Below are positions 6,534 through 12,202 of a stretch of DNA of 12,202 nucleotides, piece after piece. Origin of the DNA: an uncultured Lentisphaeria bacterium (GTDB lineage Bacteria > Verrucomicrobiota > Lentisphaeria > Victivallales > Victivallaceae); the NCBI GenBank assembly GCA_937888615.1, contig CALABZ010000201.1, forward strand, positions 1 through 12,202. Reading direction: 5' to 3'. Position numbers and translations under genes: made by a program. The first letter of the stretch is position 1; the number at the start of each line of letters is the position of its first letter. Under the pieces are notes generated by a model. That model was not told the origin of the DNA. It worked only from the letters and a program-made list of their open reading frames with translations, and searched no databases.

Positions 6534-7211
6534 ATGAGCGGACTGACCCTTTACCACGGTTCACCGGAAATCATTTCCAAGCCGGAATTCGGCAAAGGGA
6601 AGCCATATAATGATTACGGGCGCGGCTTCTACTGCACGGAAAATATAGAGCTGGCCAAAGAATGGGCTTGCAGTGAAAATTCCGACGGGTTTGTAAATCG
6701 ATATGAAATCGCCGTCGATGGATTGAAAATTCTGAATCTCTCATCCAAGAACTACACCATCCTGCACTGGCTGGCTTTGCTGATGACCTACCGCATGATC
6801 CGGATCTCCACTCCTGTCATGAACCGCGCGGTGGAATGGCTGACGACTCATTATCTGCTTGACATCAATGATTTTGACGCCATCGTCGGCTATCGCGCCG
6901 ATGATTCCTATTTCTCATTCGCCCGTGCGTTGGTGAACAACGAAATCTCATTGCATCAGCTCGTTTACGCAATGAAGCTCGGCAAATTGGGCGAACAATT
7001 TGTCCTGAAAAGTGAAAAGGCATTTTCCGCCATCCGTTTCATCTCATATGCTGAAATCCGAAATTCAGTCTACTACCCCTTGCGGAGGCAGCGCGACGAT
7101 GCGGCGCGCGCCGCTTACCGCGAGGAACTTGACCGTGAAGATTTGAACGGACTGTATATGAGGGACATCATCAGGGAAGGAATTCTGCCCAATGACTCAC
7201 GCTTACGATAA
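6534..7211 (+). CDS. DUF3990-family protein, probable toxin of a toxin-antitoxin pair
   Basis: 225 residues. ATG 6534 is preferred over one five codons upstream because AAGGAG (6523-6528) lies five bases before it. Family signatures in order: LYHGSPEIISKP at the N-terminus (residues 6-17), YNDYGRGFYCTENIELAKEW (26-45), FDAIVGYRADDSYF (114-127), and a C-terminal block GKLGEQFVLKSEKAF (150-164). These match the DUF3990 family, which I recall as belonging to the ADP-ribosyltransferase-like fold group; the His of YHGS and the GxGFY-type motif would then line the NAD-binding site. The target is unknown. It overlaps the downstream HTH gene by 20 bases, as expected for a coupled pair. It lies opposite to, and is AT-richer than, the tail genes around it, consistent with a separately acquired moron. 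Confidence 0.78.
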   Translation: MSGLTLYHGSPEIISKPEFGKGKPYNDYGRGFYCTENIELAKEWACSENSDGFVNRYEIAVDGLKILNLSSKNYTILHWLALLMTYRMIRISTPVMNRAVEWLTTHYLLDINDFDAIVGYRADDSYFSFARALVNNEISLHQLVYAMKLGKLGEQFVLKSEKAFSAIRFISYAEIRNSVYYPLRRQRDDAARAAYREELDREDLNGLYMRDIIREGILPNDSRLR

Positions 7212-7860
7212 AAAATACCTTGACGACGCCATGCGCAATCTCGGCGAGGCAATGGACTTCGCCGGGAACGTCCGCAATCTGGATTTGGACGAATTTCTGG
7301 GCATGTTCATCGCTTCCGGGATCGCCGGTCAATTCGGAAAAGGCGTGCCGAAATATGTTTCCGGCATGTCCGGAACCGAGCTGGTGCTGGAGGTTTTGCA
7401 AAAATCCGGGATTGCGGCGGATGGTGTGAAACCTCAAACGGAATACGCCTGCTCGGCGGAATACTGGTGCGGTTGGGTTTTGGCTTATTTTCAATGGTAT
7501 TCCGGCCGTCCTTTCCGAAACATTCGGGATTGCGTTTTCATGCGTGACATTGAACAGCTTTACCCCGCTCTGCACGAGGCGTCGGAAGACAAGTTCGTCG
7601 ATGCCGTTAACGGCATCATCCGAAAAAAACATCTGCCGACCCGGCTTCAGGCGCAAAGGAAAAATTGCGGCTTGACCCAAAAGGATCTCAGCAAAAAGTC
7701 CAGTGTGAATTTGCGGACGCTTCAGCAATATGAACTGCGTTCCAAGAACATCAATAAAGCCGCCGCCGAAACGCTGCGTTCCCTGGCCCAAGTCCTCTCC
7801 TGCGAGATTGAGGATTTGCTGGAGTACGATTGCTCCGAAATCGAGACTCAAGAGGATTGA
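7192..7860 (+). CDS. XRE-type helix-turn-helix antitoxin/regulator paired with the DUF3990 toxin
   Basis: 222 residues starting at ATG 7192 inside the toxin's last codons. The C-terminal region (about 151-211) is a typical XRE/Cro-type HTH: RLQAQRKNCGLTQKDLSKKS, then SVNLRTLQQYE and a helix ending in VLSCEIEDLLEYD. The N-terminal domain (YLDDAMRNLGEAMDF, EFLGMFIASGIAGQFGKG, PKYVSGMSGTELVLEVL, EYWCGWVLAYFQWYSGR) matches the long N-terminal part I remember in HTH partners of DUF3990 proteins, common in gut Firmicutes, and is the likely toxin-binding or neutralising domain. Known logic of such modules: the HTH protein represses its own promoter. The inverted repeat at 6497-6522 is the obvious candidate site. 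The order toxin first, antitoxin second is the reverse of the classical arrangement but usual for some HTH-type pairs. Confidence 0.78.
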   Translation: MTHAYDKKYLDDAMRNLGEAMDFAGNVRNLDLDEFLGMFIASGIAGQFGKGVPKYVSGMSGTELVLEVLQKSGIAADGVKPQTEYACSAEYWCGWVLAYFQWYSGRPFRNIRDCVFMRDIEQLYPALHEASEDKFVDAVNGIIRKKHLPTRLQAQRKNCGLTQKDLSKKSSVNLRTLQQYELRSKNINKAAAETLRSLAQVLSCEIEDLLEYDCSEIETQED

Positions 7861-8210
7861 CTCAATTCCTCAAGCCTTGCGCCCGCTTCCGGATGGTCGC
7901 TGTTGAACGCCTCGCGGACCGCCGTCAGCAGATCGTCCCATTCGGTAGTAATTTCCGCGTCCCGGTTCTCCTCGATTATGATCGCGAGGTCGCGGGCCAT
8001 GACGGCGGCGTCCCGGTGGTCGTACATCAGGTGGTCGGCGGTAAGCCGGAGCTGGCCGGATAGCGCGTCGCGGTTGTCGTCGGTATAGAGAAATTCATTG
8101 AAGAGGCACCACGCTTTCACCACATGCTTTTTCGCGCAGGTCGAACACTGGTCGAAGGGAGACGTGCGCGTCACCGCCGCGCCGCTTTTGCCGTGACAGT
8201 TGCAGCTCAT
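7848..8210 (-). CDS. Small putative zinc-binding helical protein of the tail operon
   Basis: 120 residues, starting at the TAATG overlap with the upstream gene. The N-terminus has two cysteine pairs, CNCH (residues 3-6) and CSTC (22-25), with His29 close by, consistent with a small zinc-binding knuckle. The rest is mainly helical and charged (LSGQLRLTADHLMYDHRDAA, ARDLAIIIEENRD). The phrases PFDQCSTCAKKHV and GQLRLTADHL resemble short proteins I remember from prophage tail regions of gut and PVC bacteria, but their role is unknown to me. Its 3' end overlaps, tail to tail, the last 13 bases of the plus-strand antitoxin gene. An assembly chaperone or regulatory role is possible; I would not choose between them. 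Confidence 0.7.
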   Translation of the reverse strand: MSCNCHGKSGAAVTRTSPFDQCSTCAKKHVVKAWCLFNEFLYTDDNRDALSGQLRLTADHLMYDHRDAAVMARDLAIIIEENRDAEITTEWDDLLTAVREAFNSDHPEAGARLEELSQSS

Positions 8211-8947
8211 TATTCGAACTCCGGGTTTTCCGGACGGGCATAGGTGAACTCTTCCGTCTCGACGATGTGTTCTTCCGCCGGAAGCTCATTCAGTTCCAGC
8301 AATTCGGCTTGGACGATATGCCGTTCCTCGAATCCGGCCTCGCGTTTCGCGTAGTAACAGTCGCCGCCATAGAACGCGCATTTGTAGGCGGGAACGCCGT
8401 CCGCGATGACATTCTTCAGAATCTTCATACCGGGCTGATACGCCCACGAGAAAATTGTTCCATCGGCGTATTGCCCCGAAATAAGCAAGCGGTTCGGCTG
8501 GAACGGATCGTAGGAAACGCGGTAGAGAAATTCGACGCCGTGCAATGTCAGCGTGACCGTCCGCCCCGGTTCCATAATCGTGATCGGATCGCGCCGCCCG
8601 GCATGAACCACCCGGTCTTTCCAGACGAATCCGACATCCGCGGCGACTTGAACCATCGGCTCGGAGTCAAAGCCGGGCATCCGGTAAAGCTTGAATTGCC
8701 GGTCGGACTTCGCGCCTCCGGCGACGAACGAAAGCTTCCACATCCCGTCTTCGAACTCGGCGCAGGGGCCGCATTCGAAAGCATCGTCCGACAGTCCGGT
8801 TTTGATCCGTTTCCAGCGTTTGCCGGTGAAGTGATGAAGTTTCCATGCGCCGCCGGTCTGGATGCAGCAGAACTCCTTCGGATTGCCGTTTTCATCGGGA
8901 CACGCGAACGGCATGTGCGTATGTCGTGAATCGTTGAAAGTGAACAT
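8210..8947 (-). CDS. Hypothetical phage tail-region protein, beta-rich
   Basis: 245 residues. The ATG at 8947 is chosen because GGAG lies four bases before it and it follows the stop of the upstream gene by 16 bases; an upstream in-frame start would overlap that gene by about 40 bases. The chain starts MFTFNDSRHTHMPFACPDEN and has repeated strand-turn segments with aromatic residues (GGAWKLHHFTGKRWKRIKTG, DGMWKLSFVAGG, GTIFSWAYQPGMKIL), suggesting a beta-propeller or other all-beta fold. The C-terminus is acidic. I do not recognise the family and see no catalytic motif. Its TAA stop overlaps the next ATG by one base (TAATG), which suggests translational coupling. A host-surface or tip role is conjecture from position. 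Confidence 0.68.
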   Translation of the reverse strand: MFTFNDSRHTHMPFACPDENGNPKEFCCIQTGGAWKLHHFTGKRWKRIKTGLSDDAFECGPCAEFEDGMWKLSFVAGGAKSDRQFKLYRMPGFDSEPMVQVAADVGFVWKDRVVHAGRRDPITIMEPGRTVTLTLHGVEFLYRVSYDPFQPNRLLISGQYADGTIFSWAYQPGMKILKNVIADGVPAYKCAFYGGDCYYAKREAGFEERHIVQAELLELNELPAEEHIVETEEFTYARPENPEFE

Positions 8948-8963
8948 GTTTTCTCCATAAAGT

Positions 8964-9383
8964 TTATCCGTTCGGGCAAGGCCATTCGATGCTCCCGTCG
9001 TCACGGACGCATCCCTGCTGCAGCTCCATGTAGCCGTTGTAGGAATAGCCGGAGACGAATTCGTCGGGCAGTCCGGTCAGCTTGCCGTTTCCGTCGATGG
9101 TTCCGCTGTAATACAGAGTTCCGCTGCAGGAGACGTCGGAATCGTTGTGGTGCGCTTCGCCCACGTCCCGGACGCGCCAGCGGTGTCCGGGCAATCCGAC
9201 TTTGTCGCCCTGGTACGGACGCAGATTCCATGTCTGCGTCCCGTTGCTCCGGTTGGTGATCTTGCTTGCGATCACGCGCGGTCTGCAGCAGGGACAGACC
9301 CAGCAGGCGATGAGCCGTCCGTTCCTCTTTTTACGGATGAGCTTCTTCGTCTCCCGGTCTTTCCAGAGTTTTCCAGATTCCAT
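8964..9383 (-). CDS. Hypothetical cysteine-containing protein in the tail operon
   Basis: 139 residues, ATG at 9383 with GAGG seven bases upstream and ten bases after the preceding stop. The N-terminus is very basic (DRETKKLIRKKRNGR, residues 9-23) and is followed by a cysteine cluster CWVCPCCRPR (residues 27-36) that could bind metal. The C-terminal half is Gly/Tyr-rich (YYSGTIDGNGKLTG, SGYSYNGYMELQQG) and ends with a CPNG tail. I do not recognise the family. Codon use and spacing match its neighbours, so it is likely a real member of the operon, perhaps a small tail-tip or assembly factor. The basic N-terminus and cysteine cluster look different from the fibre genes. Confidence 0.65.
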   Translation of the reverse strand: MESGKLWKDRETKKLIRKKRNGRLIACWVCPCCRPRVIASKITNRSNGTQTWNLRPYQGDKVGLPGHRWRVRDVGEAHHNDSDVSCSGTLYYSGTIDGNGKLTGLPDEFVSGYSYNGYMELQQGCVRDDGSIEWPCPNG

Positions 9384-9392
9384 ACCGCCGCC

Positions 9393-10187
9393 TCAATTCG
9401 TGGTCGAGCAGAGGTCGGCGACCATGAAGATCGCGACCGGAACCCGGAACGAACAGAACGTCACGGATTCGCCGGAAGTTTTACAGCTTCCGACCGGAAA
9501 CGCATACTGTCCCGGCGTGGCGATCTTCACCTCAGGGTCCGACCAGCTTCCCTCGCTGTCGAGGATGGTACAGACGCAGACCGTTCCGGTAGAGGTAGCG
9601 AGTTCGGCGGCGGGAACGTCCTTCCATTCGCCGTTCCGGTTCAGGTAGCCGGCGGCGACCTTCAGTTTCTTCGATTCCGCGTCATACGAGAGGGCGAACG
9701 GCCCGTCGTACAAGTCCTGTGTGCTTGCGCCGAGGTTGACGACGGCTCTCCCGCCGTTGGCGAACAGCACGGGCGAACCGGACGCTCCGCGGGTAAAGGT
9801 CGAGGGGCTTGACGCGCTTGGAGACGCGTAATCTCCGGTTCCGGAGACGTTTACAGTCGCCGGTCCGGAAATGACGCAGTCCCCCATCTGGTTCGCCGCC
9901 AGTTTCAGCACGACTACTCCCCACGGCTTCGCCGCGTCTTTCAGCGGTTCGACCGGAACGGCGTCGCCGCAGAGCGCGGCGTCGGATTTGAAGTTCACCG
10001 CGCACCCCGCCGGAATTTCACCGGAGGACGCGTTGTAGACCTGAATCCTGACCACGCCCGAATTGGCGGCGGCGTGTCCGCCGTTCTGAAAACCGTTGAG
10101 GGAATTCACCATGTGCCGGACATTATTGGAAAGCAATGCGCTCGGTTTGAACGCTTGTCCTTTGGTCACATCCGGGAAGAAAGCCAT
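9393..10187 (-). CDS. Phage structural protein, probably tail-tip or fibre-base associated, unknown function
   Basis: 264 residues. The ATG at 10187 is preferred over one 12 codons upstream because it lies just after the stop of the previous gene and has a GAGG site five bases before it. The N-terminus, MAFFPDVTKGQAFKPSALL followed by NNVRHMVNSLNGF (residues 21-33), looks like a helical assembly segment. The rest is Gly/Ser/Val-rich and predicted to be beta. The middle segment (residues about 86-153: WGVVVLKLAANQMGDCVISG, then a GTGDY turn, then GRAVVNLG) resembles a small beta module I remember in other virion proteins of this type. No enzymatic motif is seen. Its place between the tape measure and fibre genes fits a tail-tip component, but the role is inferred. 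Confidence 0.7.
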   Translation of the reverse strand: MAFFPDVTKGQAFKPSALLSNNVRHMVNSLNGFQNGGHAAANSGVVRIQVYNASSGEIPAGCAVNFKSDAALCGDAVPVEPLKDAAKPWGVVVLKLAANQMGDCVISGPATVNVSGTGDYASPSASSPSTFTRGASGSPVLFANGGRAVVNLGASTQDLYDGPFALSYDAESKKLKVAAGYLNRNGEWKDVPAAELATSTGTVCVCTILDSEGSWSDPEVKIATPGQYAFPVGSCKTSGESVTFCSFRVPVAIFMVADLCSTTN

Positions 10188-10194
10188 GTTTACC

Positions 10195-11010
10195 TCACAG
10201 TCCCAGCGCGGAAAAGCTGGCATACTCGCAGACCTGGTCGACGTAGACGGCCTCGACTTCCGCTTTCGGGACGCCGCTCTCGGCGCTCGTCTTGCTCAAC
10301 GCCCAGACGTATTCGAAACCCTTCTTGCTGACGCTCTTGCCGCCCACGTTCGCGCCCGATTCGTTCGGCTGGATCGCGAAATTGAAGGTCACGGTGACTT
10401 TCGTGGAACTTTTGGCCGGCGAACTGTAGCTCATGCCGAGAAACATCACTTCGCCCGCCGACCAGCCTTTGAATCCGCCGGAGTTGACTTTCCCCACCAG
10501 TCCCGCCACGTTCCGCTTGAAGCCGGTGGTGATGCGGGAGAGCCTCATGACGCGGGTGTAGGTTTCCCGAAGCTGGGCGGTCGGGATGTCCACGCCGGCG
10601 ATCTCCATCTCCGAACCGGACTTTCCGTTCCAGCCGATTGCGCCGCCCGCGTCCTTCGTTCCGAACGCCCTGGTCTGCTTGAGGCTGTGCGTCATGCGCT
10701 TCGATCCGCCGCCGCAGTCGAAACTGACCGTGGATTCGGGATCGTCGTCATCGTCGTCATCGCTTGACGCCGTCTCTTTCTTGTAGACGGCGTTCACCTT
10801 GTAGGTGGCATCGTTTTCACGGGAATCGATCTCCACCGATTCCAGCGGCAGGACGCCATAGGAGGACGGCGCCGCCGCAAGGACCGCGGTCAACGCCGCG
10901 TCCTCGTCCGCCGCCTCGAACACCACATAGGGGATTTCCGCCGAAGTGAAAACGCCCTTCGCGTTCATCGCCTTGGTGTGGGCGCTGTAACTCTGTTCGA
11001 CTCTCGCCAT
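10195..11010 (-). CDS. Conserved phage structural protein directly after the tape measure
   Basis: 271 residues, ATG at 11010 with a GGAG ribosome-binding site inside the end of the tape measure gene. Two regions are joined by an acidic linker, SSDDDDDDDPE (residues 82-92). The N-terminal part begins MARVEQSYSAHTKAMN. The larger C-terminal part is rich in short beta-type segments (GVDIPTAQLRETYTRV, GKVNSGGFKGWSAGEVMFLG, VTVTFNFAIQPNESGANVG). The wording resembles proteins I remember next to tape measure genes in planctomycete and related prophages, but I cannot name its biochemical role. A distal-tail or baseplate adaptor position is inferred from gene order only. A tail tube protein is less likely because that gene normally precedes the tape measure. 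No signal peptide or catalytic motif is visible. Confidence 0.75.
   Translation of the reverse strand: MARVEQSYSAHTKAMNAKGVFTSAEIPYVVFEAADEDAALTAVLAAAPSSYGVLPLESVEIDSRENDATYKVNAVYKKETASSDDDDDDDPESTVSFDCGGGSKRMTHSLKQTRAFGTKDAGGAIGWNGKSGSEMEIAGVDIPTAQLRETYTRVMRLSRITTGFKRNVAGLVGKVNSGGFKGWSAGEVMFLGMSYSSPAKSSTKVTVTFNFAIQPNESGANVGGKSVSKKGFEYVWALSKTSAESGVPKAEVEAVYVDQVCEYASFSALGL
10741..10761 (-). repeat. GAY triplet run encoding a seven-Asp linker
   Basis: Read on the minus strand the stretch is seven Asp codons in a GAT/GAC mixture with a three-codon period (GAT GAC GAC, twice, then GAT). It encodes residues 84-90 of the 271-residue structural protein and separates its two parts. The mixed codons lower the chance of slippage, but length variation between relatives would be easy here. 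Confidence 0.7.
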
Positions 11011-11011
11011 G

Positions 11012-12202
11012 TCAGTCTCCGTATGTCGTTGAAGCGGAAGCCGTGGAAGACTCCAGCTTCTTCAGGTGCTTGTTGGTTTCCTTCTGCTGGCGTGCGGATT
11101 CCTCCGTCGCTTTCGCCGTGCGCTCCTGCGCGTTGTTCGCGCCGAGCATGTCGCCCAATTCCTCCGCGCTCCAGCTCCCCATCGCCTTGTCGCCGGAGAC
11201 GCCGACCCTGGTCTCGGCCTCCTTCGTGCCTTCGGCGGCGGCCTCGGTCTTCTTTTTCGCGTCCTCGACCTGGGTGGCTTTCTCGGCGGCGCGTTTCTTC
11301 ACCTCGTCCATGGCGCTCTGCCACTGGCCTTTCGCCGCCTCGATCTCCGCCGCCGCCCCGGAAAGGGCGTCGTTGTACTTTTGGCGGTTTTCGTTGATCT
11401 CCTGGTTCATCGCGTCGTCGATGGCCTGATTGGAGGAGTCCCATTCGTTATTCAGGGCCTCGCGCTCCCCGGCGCGGCGGTTCACCTCATCGGCGGACTT
11501 TTGTTCCCGCGCTTGTTTGTTCTCCGCGATTTCGGCGTCGACACGGGCGATTTCGGCGTCCACGTCCACATCGGAGTCAAAGAAGCCTTTGAACTCGATC
11601 CACTTCTTCTTGAGATAGCCGACGGTCGACTCGAACGAACCGATCACGCCGTCCCAGATGAAGCTCCACGCGTCGGCGATGGCGTCGCCGATCTGCTTGA
11701 GTCCCGTGAGGAGTCCGTACCAGAGGTTGTTGCCGAGTTTCAGGATCGAATAGACGGCGACCGTCCACGAATCCGCGAGGAAGTTCTTGAGTTCGAGCCA
11801 CGCCTTCTCCAAGGGGAAAAGGCCGGTCAGCCAGACGACTTTCAGCGCCGCGAGGCCGACCTTCGCCGCTCCGGCGAGATCGCCGGAAGCGAGCGCGATT
11901 TTGATGGTTTCCCACGTCTTGCCGACCACTTCCCCGATGGCCTTGAACGCCGTGCCGAAATCGGAAGCCAGTCCTTTGACCGCGCCGGCGCAGATGTCCC
12001 ACGCTCCGGTGAGTTTCCACACCACCGCGACCAGCACGGCCAACGCCGCCCCGACGAGAACCGTCGGACTGCTTATTGCCGCCCAGGTGGCGAGCGCCAC
12101 CACCTTCACACCGATCAAAACGGTTTTTAGAAGCGCGAACGCCGCCATGAGTCCCTTGACCGCCGCAATCGGAGCCAGCACCACCACTTTCAGAATCGAA
12201 AA
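11012..12202 (-). CDS. Phage tail tape measure protein, C-terminal part (5' end outside window)
   Basis: The frame stays open to the right edge, so about 396 C-terminal residues are present and the true start is not in the window; the GTG near 12187 is an internal codon. The first roughly 70 residues are strongly hydrophobic and Ala/Val/Leu-rich, as in the membrane-spanning part of tape measure proteins. Amphipathic Trp-rich segments follow. From about residue 205 the chain becomes a highly charged, Ala/Glu/Lys/Gln-rich coiled coil that continues to the end (tail QQKETNKHLKKLESS). Known role of the family: it sets tail length inside the tube and helps DNA cross the host envelope. The stop TGA is one base before the ATG of the next gene. 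A different coiled-coil virion protein is possible but less likely given the gene order. Confidence 0.82.
   Translation of the reverse strand, partial: FSILKVVVLAPIAAVKGLMAAFALLKTVLIGVKVVALATWAAISSPTVLVGAALAVLVAVVWKLTGAWDICAGAVKGLASDFGTAFKAIGEVVGKTWETIKIALASGDLAGAAKVGLAALKVVWLTGLFPLEKAWLELKNFLADSWTVAVYSILKLGNNLWYGLLTGLKQIGDAIADAWSFIWDGVIGSFESTVGYLKKKWIEFKGFFDSDVDVDAEIARVDAEIAENKQAREQKSADEVNRRAGEREALNNEWDSSNQAIDDAMNQEINENRQKYNDALSGAAAEIEAAKGQWQSAMDEVKKRAAEKATQVEDAKKKTEAAAEGTKEAETRVGVSGDKAMGSWSAEELGDMLGANNAQERTAKATEESARQQKETNKHLKKLESSTASASTTYGD

Larger units (their letters stand above)
1..12202 (-). mobile_element. Phage/prophage tail and tail-fibre gene region
   Basis: The minus strand carries a continuous, co-directional set of genes with overlaps or gaps of only a few bases. 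The order is tape measure, post-tape-measure structural proteins, then fibre and tip proteins, which is typical of a siphovirus-like late operon. Direct support comes from the tape measure layout (hydrophobic stretch followed by coiled coil), the GPQGDPG collagen-like motif, HxH motifs, and the fibre phrase VPWSGVTGKP. Both ends of the region lie outside the window. No integrase, repressor, terminase, capsid, lysis gene or att site is visible, so an active prophage, a remnant, a free phage and a tailocin-like particle cannot be told apart. The one interruption is a plus-strand toxin-antitoxin module at 6464-7860. Confidence 0.8.

Noticed and set aside
11066..12130. 354-codon plus-strand frame opposite the tape measure
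   Set aside because: The minus-strand frame has the hydrophobic-then-coiled-coil layout of a tape measure and fits the operon; the opposite frame has no such structure.
1..12202. tRNA, rRNA, riboswitch or attachment site
   Set aside because: Nearly the whole window is coding. The only gene-free stretch of any size is 6426-6533 (108 bases), and it is accounted for by the toxin-antitoxin promoter and operator.

Overview
The window looks like part of the tail-gene region of an integrated or free tailed phage (or a phage-derived tail particle) from a GC-rich, Gram-negative bacterium. Twelve tightly packed genes lie on the minus strand and read from high to low coordinates: the C-terminal part of a tape measure protein, several conserved or unrecognised structural proteins, and then a long run of tail-fibre and tip genes. 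Most junctions are overlaps or gaps of a few bases, and most genes have a visible Shine-Dalgarno sequence. The style of the fibre and post-tape-measure proteins recalls prophages of the Planctomycetes-Verrucomicrobia-Lentisphaerae group, perhaps a gut Victivallis relative. That host call rests on remembered sequence patterns only. No capsid, terminase, integrase, lysis or attachment-site sequence is visible.

Layout. 12202-11012: tape measure C-terminus (hydrophobic stretch, then coiled coil). 11010-7848: five structural or accessory proteins, two of them small and cysteine-rich. 7860-6534: a two-gene module on the opposite strand, a DUF3990-type toxin followed by an XRE-type helix-turn-helix antitoxin, with its own promoter and a perfect inverted repeat over the expected transcription start. 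6425-4974: a collagen-like, HxH-bearing tail fibre. 4971-3274: a protein built almost wholly of AIDA-type strand-loop-strand repeats. 3281-2031: an Aah/TibC-type autotransporter O-heptosyltransferase. 2041-1: an 80-aa protein, two short fibre-like proteins with HxH motifs, and the start of a protein with a LamG-like lectin domain that runs off the window.

The most notable system is the pair at 4971-2031. In known cases AIDA-type repeats are the passengers of secreted autotransporters, and Aah/TibC enzymes attach ADP-heptose-derived heptose to them in the bacterial cytoplasm. Here the repeat protein has no visible signal peptide and no beta-barrel, contains many cysteines, and sits with its own transferase inside a tail-fibre operon. 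The simplest reading is a phage tail fibre or tip that is heptosylated by a phage-encoded enzyme with host ADP-heptose. A second point of interest is the toxin-antitoxin module, which lies antisense in the middle of the late operon, so that transcription reaching the fibre genes should cross it as antisense unless an internal promoter exists.
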